Position numbers and translations under genes: made by a program. Shown one piece after another: positions 32,504 through 43,016 of a DNA stretch of 64,000 nt (positions are counted from its first letter, which is position 1; each line of letters begins with the position of its first letter). A model generated the notes under the pieces. It ran no database searches. It was not told the origin of the DNA and saw only the letters and a program-made list of their open reading frames with translations. The DNA comes from Apostichopus japonicus (lineage: Eukaryota > Echinodermata > Holothuroidea > Aspidochirotida > Stichopodidae): positions 10,456,001 through 10,520,000 of the forward strand of contig NC_092582.1 in the NCBI RefSeq assembly GCF_037975245.1, in the 5' to 3' direction.

Positions 32504-33193
32504 CAGGAGCGTAGCCAGGGGGCGAAGGGGGAGACCGCCCCCCCTCGATTTTTTTTTTGTATTTTTTTTTATGATATCGAAGTTTTATAGTAGCTGTTAT
32601 AAGAGGTGTTAATATTTGTTCACCAATAAATTAACTGTGTCTGAATTTTCGAAAATTCCCTGACCAACATTCTTCATCATACTTCCCTCTACTCGTGCAA
32701 TTTTGACCGGTCTGTTAGGGGTCGAAGGTTTTTTTTCTATATTGGTTGTCCATAGATGATATTTTGTGCAACATTATGGGCATGTTTGAAGTGAATTTGT
32801 TTATTCAATTCGAACAAATAATGGGCTTTAAAACCTCGAAAAGTGGGGCTGACGGGTATTGTTGGCCGTTACGTAGTATTACCTACAAAAGCAATGATCC
32901 ACAGGAGATGCAATGAGGTCCAACATGATGTGTGACTGGTGTCAATCTTAAAATAGGTAATGGATGAAGAAAAAACTATGTGGAAAAAACTTGGTTCTCA
33001 GGCAAAAGTGTTCATCTGGTTGGTCATTTTCAAGCCTGAGAAGTGCCATTTTCGGTGATCTGGGGGCTATCAAAACCAGAAATTTTCTTGTACGCTGCGT
33101 GCCAACCGATGGTGGCGCTCCGCTTAGATAGTAATATACAAAATATCACAAAGCGCGAGAACAATTTGGGGGATGAAAGTTGCTACGCGCCTG
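32504..33193. mobile_element. 690-bp MITE-like element with CAGG-GCGTAGC ends
   Basis: The termini CAGGAGCGTAGC and GCTACGCGCCTG are 12-bp inverted repeats with one mismatch. A hairpin of GGGGGCG/CGCCCCCC type lies near the left end. Positions 33037-33132 resemble 1975-2070 of the element at 1.77-2.13 kb, including GATGGTGGCGCTCCGC. No clean target duplication (flanks TCTAACCG and CACCCAAG), and no transposase. It sits in the intron between adducin exons c and d. Confidence 0.55.
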
Positions 33194-33563
33194 CACCCAA
33201 GCAAATGTACCCCATCAATATTTGAAACAAATCACCGCCCCGGATCACATTGTCCAGAATGGTGACAATCCCGCTTCCCCCTCCCCCCAACAACCCTTCT
33301 GTCCCTGTTCTCCCTCTATAAAGATCAAACATTTGCTAAATAAATAGCAAACAAACAAAGGATGACTAACTTCTGATAATTCCATCTGTAGGACATTTTA
33401 GATTTAGATTTTTTTGTTTCTGGAAAGTGCTAAAATCAAAACATTTTCATCACCTTGGCAAGTGCCTCTTCGATGTCTTGAATTGTCAAAGTCCCCAAAT
33501 TGCCCAAAATTAAGGATTGTGTTGGGTGATTCTGTCAAACGTCCGGATGATGTGCCTACCACC

Positions 33564-33874
33564 AATTACATGTCACTACTACTCAGGTGTATCTTTGTCT
33601 TGTATCCCTCGTCTTCCCCTTTCTCTCCCCAGTTGGCATACTTTTGAGCTACCTCCACCTTGGAGTATGTGTTTGGTGTGTTCAGCCATTTCGTCTTCTC
33701 CTCTGCCTGCCTCCTGTTCAACATCTTGATCGATGACTCGTATCTGCTCTTCTCAAATTTGTTGTCGTAGATGTAGATGAAGTTGGTGGAGGCTGCTGGG
33801 CAGGCGACGTCGCTCTTGGGCTTCAGTTCGTGTCTCACAAACGGCTGGCCGTACACGTTGCCTTTTATGTAACC
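33564..33874 (-). CDS. ADD: adducin exon c (neck region)
   Basis: Acceptor TTTGTTATAG, then G-Y-I-K-G-N-V-Y-G-Q-P-F, matching the adducin neck after the MLDNLGYR-type block. ASTNFIYIYDNKF and a basic RRQAEEKTKWLNTPNTYSK segment follow; KWLN(S/T)P is a well-kept adducin landmark. The frame continues to YKTK and then runs to a stop at 33564. The family boundary falls after KTK, but there the sequence reads AAG|ATACACC, with AT in place of GT. Alternative in-phase donors exist further upstream (AAG|GTGGAG, GAG|GTAGCT). Confidence 0.75.
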
Positions 33875-34285
33875 CTATAACAAATTAAAAAGTTCCTGTG
33901 ATCAAATTTTTGTGCTGGTTGCAGATCTAAGTCACTCTTACATCTAACATCAGCAGCACAACATTCCTCCATCTTTGTCTTCTTTGCTGTTTTACTTATG
34001 AAATGATTACATATCAAGTCTTCCACAAGTATCTCTTTGAAAATCTCACACATTCGCTGTCTTTGGTGCATTCAGAACACAATTGGAACATTCCGTTTCT
34101 ATGCCATTTCCATGAAATACTGCACAAGTTTGGATGCAGGTGATCTTGAAAATATTTTCAAAATGGGTGGGGTGTACTACAGATCACTTGTAGGGAGCTT
34201 CATGGAGTTCCCCAAACCGATAAAGTTTGTATTATGTTCAATAGCATATGAAACCATTCTGATTATTAAGTCAAGAGCTTGCCAA

Positions 34286-34288
<3 letters not shown>

Positions 34289-34324
<36 letters not shown>
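34289..34324. repeat. (TA)n microsatellite
   Basis: About 18 TA units within an adducin intron. The plus-strand ORF across it is not credible. Confidence 0.95.
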
Positions 34325-34327
<3 letters not shown>

Positions 34328-34693
34328 AATCTAAGAGAGTATCAAGCTGTAACAATTAGAGTTTCAAGTAAGACACAAATCAAATCAAATGGTGTATCCA
34401 ACCATCCTGATACGTCACAGCTGTTTACTTTGACTGAACAAAGCTACCTGCTTATCCATACTGACTTCCTACAACTCACTTCTCACTGAATTATCTCACT
34501 TAATAAAGCGTATTAGCTTGGTACACATATGATCAAAAACCTCATACGTTAACTAGCGACGCCATCGGTTGGCAATTAGCATAGTAAATGCTTGCTATGT
34601 CTGCCCAGATCTTTAAATGCAAATAAGGCTAGTTGGTCTGCTGCACAGACGTTGCAGCACGTGAGTTGGAATTTTTGCGTTTTGAAATCTTAC

Positions 34694-34858
34694 CATATTG
34701 TCCAAATGTCTCATCATGGCTTCGAACTCCAGTTCACTGACCTTCAGTTTGTGTCCTGTCTCACTGACCCCACCTGCGTCCTTGGCAGTCCCTTCGCCGA
34801 ACTTGTCTCTGACTTCATCCGGTAGGTGGATGACATTATCCAGGCCTACGGCATGTAT
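34694..34858 (-). CDS. ADD: adducin exon b (end of head, start of neck)
   Basis: Exactly 55 codons, phase 0 at both ends, between acceptor ATTCGTGACAG and donor ATG|GTAAGA. It ends KVSELEFEAMMRHLDNM, a close match to the adducin block E-x-E-F-E-A-L-M-R-x-L-D-N, and begins near the VRTLASAG position of the family. No damage is seen in this exon. Confidence 0.85.
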
Positions 34859-34869
34859 CTGTCACGAAT

Positions 34870-37270
34870 AATTAGCATACGGTAAAGCGTTTGAATGCAG
34901 TTTGTTGTTACATTATCGAACACAAGTCTTACGAGGGACTCTTTTAATCTCTCTTATTCCTCCTTTGTGGTTTCTCGTCGCTGACTTTGCTCTGCTGGTC
35001 CTAACACTACTAAGGAGATTCTTATATTTGTCATCTTGTATATGCCATCGGAGGAATGAAACTCAACAATTTCATATAAGAGGACGACAACATCGTACAT
35101 GATTTGCCGAAGAAACCATCTGTTTGGCGTTCATGCTTCAAAAATACAAGACCCACTAAAGAGTCGTTTTTAGCTTAAATCCGGTTTGAACTTTCGTCCT
35201 TTTGATGAAACCTTTGAATCCTCCTCAATTGAAGCATTTTGTCTTCCATCTCTCTGTCAAGGGACAAAAGAGCTAAATACTGCCATTACAGAAAAAACAC
35301 AGAAATGCACTTCTCCTTCAACAGGCAAATATTTGAGCAACTGTCTGTCTGGGCAATAATACTTCATTTGTTCCTATCCAACAAAAAAAATTTGTCTGTC
35401 AACAAAACTGGACCAAACTTGGCTATTTGATAATTTGCTCTTTAATGAACAAAAATATATCAACTTCTCTATGGTGGATATAACCAATGCCTGGATTCTG
35501 CAAGGCACCTTGATAGCAAATAGGCAAAAGCATTATGTACAATATGTATGAGGTACAATAGAAGCATTGTAACACTATCAGGAAAACGGAAGTTTGTGTT
35601 TATAAGCCTCTTCTCCAAACAATTTGATACAGAATCCTGTGGACGCCTGCGGGCGCAAGCTGAGCTCATCAAACTTACAAAGACCCTCAGGAGCATCCCA
35701 GCTTTCCTTTCATGATGTTAGTATCATCACATTAGTATTTATAATACGCTTTCTGGCCAAGGTGAAGTGCACAGTCGCGGCAGTATTTGAATATACCGCT
35801 GAGAATTGAAAACTGAAGCCTTTCCAAAATCTCATCGATCATATTCATAGACTTACTGTTTTAGTATTCTGTGCTTAATACTCCCTTTTGAATAGATATT
35901 TATTCCTCTTGAATGCTATTCAACTTTTATTAGCAGATTGAATTTGAGTTAGCAGAAATAAATGTTTCAGTTTTTGAGTCGGACTAAATTTATTCCAGTC
36001 CTTGCAGCCCGACTGAACTTTATTCATTAGGCTGAAACTTGGAAGAAAATAAATTTTATCCCACAGCGATAGGCCTAGGCCTAAATATCCAATAATGAAT
36101 GTTCAGAACTTGCTGCAGTTATCCAAGAATATGGAAAATATTGTTGACCCACAGAAGAAGACCAAGCCTCAAAAATGAGTTATTTATTGGATGAAAGATC
36201 AACAAGTTAGTACAGAGTCGGTGATGGACAAAGAAAATGCAACTGAAAATGCAGTCTGCTTGATAAAGTGGAGCGAACAGGGGCCGTATTCTAGAAAAAT
36301 CATCAAAATAAGTGGTTTGTTGACCTTTTTTCTGTTTCATTTCTATGTGTAATCATTTGAAACTTTCTGACAGTGGCACAATAACCAAGTTCAACTTCTA
36401 ATTTTCTCCTGTCTTGTGCCACGATAAACAGCATATTTGCAGTTAATAAATTAAATCAAATCAAATTAAAATAAGACAAGGCTACATGTGTAGTATATTT
36501 CTTGTTTAGGCCTAAGCTTATAGGGTTACTACAGTTAAACTTATTCTTATGGGTGCATGGGGCAATGCCTATGTTTGGTAATTATTTGGACATTCAGTAC
36601 TTGGATTTTCCTAGTTTTACCTAGTCAAACTTCACGTTCAAGTCTGACGTTTCTCTTACCGTACTACAGAGATTTTACTTACCATTGAAATAGCATTATA
36701 AAAATGCAAAACATTTAAGTGTTGGGCATGCAGGGTTTAATGTGATTACATTTCTGTTTTTCATATGTGGTTATATGCAAGGAGCTAAATTTTTCATCAT
36801 TTTAATAATTATTACAGGGGGGGGGGGGTAGGGCTAGTAAGGTTATATATAAACTTTGTGACATGTTGTAAGATATGTGTAAACATGCTTGCTTGCAAAA
36901 AAAGTGGGGTCTAAAGCCACCCATCTCTCCCCCGCATTGCGACGTCGCTGTATTATGCACTGAATATTATATATTATATTTTCCGTTTCTGGTGGGTGGT
37001 TATTGTGCCAATGTATATTTGTGCCCTATCATTATTATTTCTATTTGTTTTATGTTAAGAGTACATTCACAGTATGTGTGGCAGAAACCAGTGGACAGAG
37101 CCACAGCCACAAGAGATGAACAAACGGTTTGCATACAAGTGCACAAATGCTCCAAGATACATGAAATTGAAGAAGCTGTATTTTATTTTTGTTTTGTTTT
37201 GTTTTGTAATTTTATAGTTGTTGAATAAAAAAGGAGACTTCAGAATTCTGGTTATTCTCATTATTTGTTT
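34870..37270. other. no exon supported (adducin intron)
   Basis: It lies between adducin exons a and b. A possible CR1-like tail is at about 36400-36470 (TTAAATCAAATCAAATT microsatellite), poly-G at 36818-36828 and a GTTTT run at 37190-37206. Coding-like words near 35600-35700 on the minus strand are not adducin and have no clear splice sites. Confidence 0.4.
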
Positions 37271-37372
37271 GGAGAGTTTTAATCAATAACTAGGACAACA
37301 AGCTGGCCAAATTCCTAACTCTCCTTACTTGGAACTGATTAGCATACAAGTATTCAATAAGTATTCGAATAA

Positions 37373-37724
37373 GTATTCAGAAACCTGTTAAGCCTTCATA
37401 AAATAACTAATTAGCATACAAGTATTTGAATGCTAGCGAATAAGTATTCGAGTAACTATAAGTATTCATCAGAGCCGAATTATTTAAACTAGCAAATACT
37501 TATATGTAAATGAGCTAAGTATTCAAATAGCTATTCCAAATCTACTCGAATACCTATTCGAATACCTATTTGAATACCTATTTGAATACCTAACAGGTAT
37601 TCGAATACTTCACTCATTTACATATTTTGGCTCTGACGAAGGCTTATAGTTATTTGTATTAGTATTGGAATACTTATTTTGTACTGTGTGTTATATGGTA
37701 AATTTTCTGAATACTAAGGAAATC
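37373..37724. repeat. about 350-bp inverted repeat with internal GAATACCTATT tandem
   Basis: The left side reads AGTATTCAGAAA ... AACTATAAGTATTCATCAGAGCC ... TGTAAATGAG. The right side has the reverse complement of the same words in order. The centre is a tandem of ATTCGAATACCT / ATTTGAATACCT (11-12 bp units). Arms are about 130 bp and imperfect. It resembles a foldback or MITE within the adducin intron. Confidence 0.65.
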
Positions 37725-37769
37725 TTTGAATACTTTTTGAATACTTATCGACTATATTCGTGTTAGGTA

Positions 37770-38960
37770 AGGGTAACTTTATTAGAAAGCAGATAATCCC
37801 CTTTGTAACGACCATTGTTTGTTACCCAGACTCGACAAAAAAAACCACACACACACACCGATTGACAAAATTGTAGGTTGACAAAACCCAGACAACCAAC
37901 TCTTGATGCTGCAGGGAGAAGAGAGGACCAAGTACTCCCATTCCTGCCCATCAACACCCCCCACTTCCCCCACCACTTGAAATCCTAACCCAGTAGTAAA
38001 GTGTGTTGCTGAACCTTCAAGACATACAAATAGAAAACTCAATTATGACTTTCATGAATGATCTCTAAGGGAAATTTTTCCCACAGTTTCAACTGGTAGC
38101 TTTTCTAAGGATTTACATTAGGCAAAAGACCCTGGTTTCCAAGGTCAATAATGAAACACATCTCCCAGGTGGGTAACCTTGCCCTTGGGGTCAGACATCA
38201 AAAAGAATATTATGGGAACTTTATCGCTGAATGTCAACATTATTAGTGCACATACATGTTAGAAAGCAAACATCCCCTACTATGCCTTAATCCAAATCCA
38301 TAAATCTGATTTGGAGTCGGCAAGTCGCATCAAGACTAGCAATGATTCCAGTCAAACATACTTTTTCAACCGCTGTTATTTTCTTTTCATTTCATGGAGC
38401 AGGCTTTGCTATTGCGGGTGGCTTTCTGCTGTTACTCAGAGCCTAGTTTGACTCGGGAAATAGCAAACAAAAGTTTGTACAGAAGCGGAATCTTCGGGGG
38501 TGGAGAGAGTTGAGGAGAGTGTAATGACTACATATTGATACAGAAGTAGACTATGCTAATGGGAAAATCAAGTTCCGTGTAGGCTAGGAGATACAATCAT
38601 TCCCAAGACAATAAAAATTCCAAATTGATTATATTGTTTGGAAACAGTTTGAAAATTTCAGATAACTTTTCTCAGAGGAGAGGGTCATAACAAAGATTAA
38701 CTCAATCCATACCATTTACTTTGTGTTTCGAGTTGACTAATCTTGTCCATTTTCAACCGTAACCCCCTCCCCCCCCCCTTACCCCATTCCCGGCTCTTTA
38801 AAAAACAGCTTAAAAAAGGAAAGCTCTGTAACTTTCACAGGTCTCCAAAATATTCTGAAATGGAGGAGAATGAACAAACTGTAACATAACCAGAAAACAT
38901 TTGGCCTCACACTGCTAAGTTTTACAAGCAATCCGACCACGTTGGACCAAGTCCAGCTAA
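37770..38960. other. no exon supported (adducin intron)
   Basis: CA-rich stretch at 37844-37858, poly-C at 38765-38778; nothing else recognisable. Confidence 0.4.
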
Positions 38961-38968
38961 TTCTTTAC

Positions 38969-39211
38969 CTGTATCTCACATGCTGCTACACAGTTGAGGG
39001 CTAGGAAGTACGCCTCCTCTATGGACCCACCACAGCAGACGATACATGGTTACGCAAGAATAGGATCTTGTTTTTGGGTCCAGGGGCCCTGATGATTTGA
39101 TCCTTCTGTTCCTCCTCGACCACGATCTCCGTGTAGTCATAGTATAGAGATCTCACCACAAATCAAGGCATCTTGACTGATCGGCAATAGGCCACACTTC
39201 ATAGTTGAGAC
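38969..39211 (-). pseudogene. ADD: adducin exon a (head domain), two frameshifts
   Basis: Acceptor CTTGACAG and donor ATACAG|GTAAAG bound 243 bp. Read in three successive frames it gives V-S-T-M-K-C-G-L-L-P-I-S, then YDYTEIVVEEEQKDQI and GPKNKILFLRNH, then GSIEEAYFLALNCVAACEIQ. These correspond in order to the adducin aldolase-like head segment (MKCGLLPISPEA, GP(K/N)SKVLILRNHG, VEEAFYYIHNLVxACEIQ). The first shift lies just before the Y-D-Y words and the second just after L-R-N-H. Either the gene is decaying or the assembly has two indel errors. Exons for the N-terminal part of the head were not found to the right. Confidence 0.8.
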
Positions 39212-39589
39212 CTGTCAAGATTCAAAGCAAAACATTCAAAATCCTTCATATTCTATGACATCTTTGCTTTTAACCATTTGCTTTGGTCAACAACTTGCAG
39301 GAAGGGTAATGCTAGGCAAACATATTGAATATTCAAAGAACATTTAAAATCCTACATAATCTATGACATCATTGCTTTTAAGGTAGTTTTTTTTCTTCTT
39401 TTTCTTTTCTTTTATGTGGTCAGCAAATTTATAAAGTCAACCAGGTATTAATCAAAACAAATCGAAATGTGACAAGTCAAGCTAAAGATCTTAAAAAAAA
39501 GTGATCAAAATCCAAGTAAAGAAAAAAGGAACCTGCTCTAAGAATCATGAAAGTAATTATAAAGGTGGATACTCACCTATTTGTTCATT

Positions 39590-39695
39590 TTTTTTTCTTT
39601 TCTCCCAGGGAGTCTCCTACCTTGTTAAGTCTTTTATGACTTTTTATGAGACTTCCTTTCCCTTTGTACACAATTGGTGATAAAACAAATAAATG
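39590..39695 (+). mobile_element. CR1-like LINE 3' tail (C)
   Basis: CCCAGGGAGTCTCCTA...TTGTTAAG...ACTTCCTTTCCC and an AAATAAATG tail match the other CR1-like ends. The stem AGTCTCCTA (39611-39619) faces TATGAGACT (39645-39653), 8 of 9 paired. Confidence 0.55.
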
Positions 39696-39699
39696 AATT

Positions 39700-41070
39700 A
39701 AACTCACAGCAGCGGCTGCCGAAGTGTGCACATGTTAAATGCATTTAGCACCTTGTCTGGATTTATTATTATTTTTACTATTGCTTTGGCAGACTTTTAA
39801 CTTTGAACACTATCTATCAATATGTAGCAACTGCTTTGAAGTTGATGAGAAAAACATCTTTTGGCCGAGAAGCATCCAACATTGGGGTTATTCCACTCTT
39901 CTCCAGAAGTTATCTGTTGATCCAAAAAAATTCCCTTAGTTCATTGTTGCCTTTAAATAAAACAGTGAGTGACTTAATTATTTAGATTACACAAAAGAAG
40001 GCAAAACTATATCAAGAAAAGAATGCAAGACAATTGATCAAGTTAGCCATTAGCTAGCATTTGAGAGCAGTAGAGAAGACCAGCATATGCAGAGAAGTCT
40101 CCTTGATAATTGAAACAAACACTGTTGTTCTATAACTCTATAAACACTACCTGGCATTTGATTGGACATTGTTTATATGTAAAGGATTGGGTGGTTAGAG
40201 AAGTCTGGTTGCGACATCCAAGGGGAGGGGTGGGTGGGGGGGGGAGATATAGTATGGCAAGGGAAGGCAGAACTCAGTTTTTCTCTTTAAGCGCTGGTAT
40301 TTTGTTCCCCACTAGCAAGCTCTACATCAAAAAATAGGAGGAAAAGGAAAACAAATGTGTAATAATTAAACAATGCTTGATAAAATCATAAACTAGCTTT
40401 TAAATGTTGGAACACTCCTTTAATGCTCAGAAAATATTAAAGAGTGAATGGCTCCTTTAATATTAAGGAGTAGAAGGCTCTTTTAAATGCTTATGCCATG
40501 CAACCCACAATGCATCTCATGTCAAAAATTAACCTTCTATTCTAAAAATCATGGCTATAACCGACATATGATAAAAAAAAATAAGATATAAAATCTTAAA
40601 TTTGTCCAAAATCCACAACCATCTAAAAAAATATTTGCTTTGTCAATAGATGATAGCTGAAGGGAATCAATACAGCTTATTTATTACAACTCTAAGTGTA
40701 CATATGACCAACTAATCCCAATGCCATGGAATACTATGATGTACCAACGCCAACAACAATATGTACACAACAGTTACCTTTATCGAACACATGGACACGG
40801 CCATCTTATACTACAAAAACTTGTGATAAAACTGAGGGTGCTACTGGCAAATACCACAGAATATGTACAACCTATCTAGCCTTATGCTGTCTACCAACAG
40901 AAATCACCTACAATATAAAAATGAAATGCAAGCAAATATGAATACTTGTAACGTCTTCGTTCACATACTGAAATAATTATTCCATCTAGTACTATCTAGT
41001 AGTAGCAGGCATATCACATAATAGAACACATGCTTGGACCTAAGATGTTTAAAAAGTAAGGGACGAACTT
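39700..41070. other. no gene seen
   Basis: AT-rich. A near palindrome CTCCTTTAATATTAAGGAG lies at about 40451-40469 and a G-rich tract at 40219-40246. The 75-codon and 71-codon frames here have no recognisable features. Confidence 0.4.
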
Positions 41071-41072
41071 AC

Positions 41073-41153
41073 CTGATTGTACCTGGTCTCCATAGCTGCC
41101 CTCAGCATACACTGCAAACGTACATTTTCTGCAACACCTAACTTCACGTCAAA
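41073..41153 (-). CDS. isolated candidate exon, 27 codons
   Basis: Bounded by a long T-rich acceptor (TTTTTTTGTAG) and a consensus donor (CAG|GTAAGT), in phase 0 at both ends. The peptide begins FDVKLGVAENVRLQ and continues with LRAAMETRYNQ. I cannot place it in adducin or any other family. Its LRAA word recurs in the candidate exon at 48370-48520. Confidence 0.4.
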
Positions 41154-41382
41154 CTACAAAAAAAGCATCATATCAGTCAAAATCTTAGAAAAGTTACAAA
41201 TGAAACATGTATTATTACCTCATAGAGCTTTTGATGATAAACTGACACAGGGAAAGTTAATTAAAAATAACTGATATTTTTGGATATATACATAAATCTT
41301 AGATTTCATGTATAAACCACGTTGTCAATGGTCCTGACCACAAACTTTTTCAGGTTCCTTACCCGCAACTTCCTGGAGTTTC

Positions 41383-41522
41383 GAAGGCTGAAATTGCAAA
41401 TAAACTAGTGCATATCCCTACACCAGTTTGAAGGGTCACATTGCAAATAAATTAATGCATATCCCTACACTAGTTTGGAGGGCTGAAATTGCAATTAACT
41501 AGTGCATATCTCTACATATAAA
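41383..41522. repeat. three-copy 47-48-bp tandem repeat
   Basis: ATTGCAAATAAACTAGTGCATATCCCTAC and variants recur at 41393, 41440 and 41488. Confidence 0.7.
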
Positions 41523-41743
41523 TAGACCTATCAAAAAGCCCAATCCCTGAGATCAATTTTAAGTTGGTCTGACTCATGAAGTCAAAAAATTGGATAACCA
41601 ACCGTTATTGGATAAGCAACTGTCAACCTGTTAACACTGTTCCTTGAGGAGGTCTTATATTTTCTACTTTCTAATGATCTCCGAGGTTAAATAGAGTGTG
41701 GTTTTCACTACATCATTGCAAATTGTGTTATTTGAGACACTAA

Positions 41744-43016
41744 TTGAGACAATATTTAGCAGAAAATTTTATTTTATTCCAATTTTGGAATACTTTTTCC
41801 GCTGGAGATCTCAGCAATGACGTCTTGCAACGTTCGTTAGCCTGCAAGATTGTTAGTATGGATTCTGCGACAGTGGAGAAATTAAAGGAGTGTAGCATCA
41901 GAGTTGCCGACAGTTCATATAAAGATACTGAGATTTTGTATGCTATCATGAATGATGTTGGTAGAGATGGAATTGCAAGTTGTGTGAAATCTTTGGGATG
42001 CTTGATTATCACATTAAAAGCAAAGGAACAAGCTGATCTTATTTTGGACAGTGGACTCCTTGTGAATGGGAATCAGTTTCTACTGGTGTCAACAGAACAT
42101 TCCTAACTGTTAGTGTTTTCGGAGTACCTTCATTCATACAGGACAAAGATCTAACATGAAAACTTTGTGAGTATGGGTGTAAAATAAGAGGCGAATGGAA
42201 ACGAAAGACCTTCCCCAGATTCCCAAATATCGAGAACGGAATACGATATGTACAGTTAGAACTACCTGAAGAACACAAGAGCTTGCCTTACGCAATTAGA
42301 ATTAACCGGATTAATATGAACTTAAAGCACAATGGTCAAACTAAAGTATGCAATCTGTGTTTGGAAAGCGATCACATCACGAGAAACTGTCCTAACTACA
42401 AATGTAAAGTTTGCGATGTCCAAGGGCACCGGGAAGCTAATTGCCCAAAGGTCAGATGCTTTAAATGCCAAGAACTTGGACATAAAGCTTTAATTGTCCT
42501 GAGACGTTTGAAGAGTATCGCCATGACAACACAGACGCTGGCTCGAACCTACATACACATGAAAACGAAACACAATATCAGTCTGAGGGATTAGTCACTG
42601 GGTCAGTTGAACAGGACGATCACGCTATTCAAGAAGCTAACGAGGTTAGGGCACAGAAATCCGAACAAAACACAGATTCAACAGCAAAGAAGAACAATAA
42701 CGTGAACTACAGACACCCGAGTAATCCTAACCAGGAGTCAAAGAAAACCCAACAACAACAGCGAACTGAACAAAAGACGACATTGCCAACACAAAAAGTA
42801 GTAGAACAACGGAGAACACAACCGGAGACTGGATCTCAGCGGATGGAGGGGGCAAGCACACAAAGGGGAAACATCCAACCCCACAAAAGGCAAATATCCC
42901 TAGACGAAGACGGCTTTCAAACTATCAGACTAAAGAAGAAAACATTTATTCCTAATCTCAGCAGAGCGAGAAATGTCAGAACAAAGGATTCTTCAGCAGA
43001 ACCTATGCAAAGATGA
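41744..43016 (+). pseudogene. ORF1 protein of the CR1-like element
   Basis: The N-terminal piece (41744-42106, with VADSSYKDTEILYAIMND) is joined after a disrupted stretch to the zinc-knuckle piece (42283-42594): CNLCLESDHITRNC, CKVCDVQGHREANC and a third, CFKCQELGHK, that loses its last Cys to a frame change. A Gln/Lys-rich basic tail (42702-43016) ends four bases into ORF2. It would bind element RNA. Confidence 0.7.

Noticed and set aside
33584-33600. U12-type AT-AC intron at the adducin exon c end
   Set aside because: The sequence after AAG is ATACACC, not the ATATCCTT consensus, and the acceptor of exon d is CAG, not AC.
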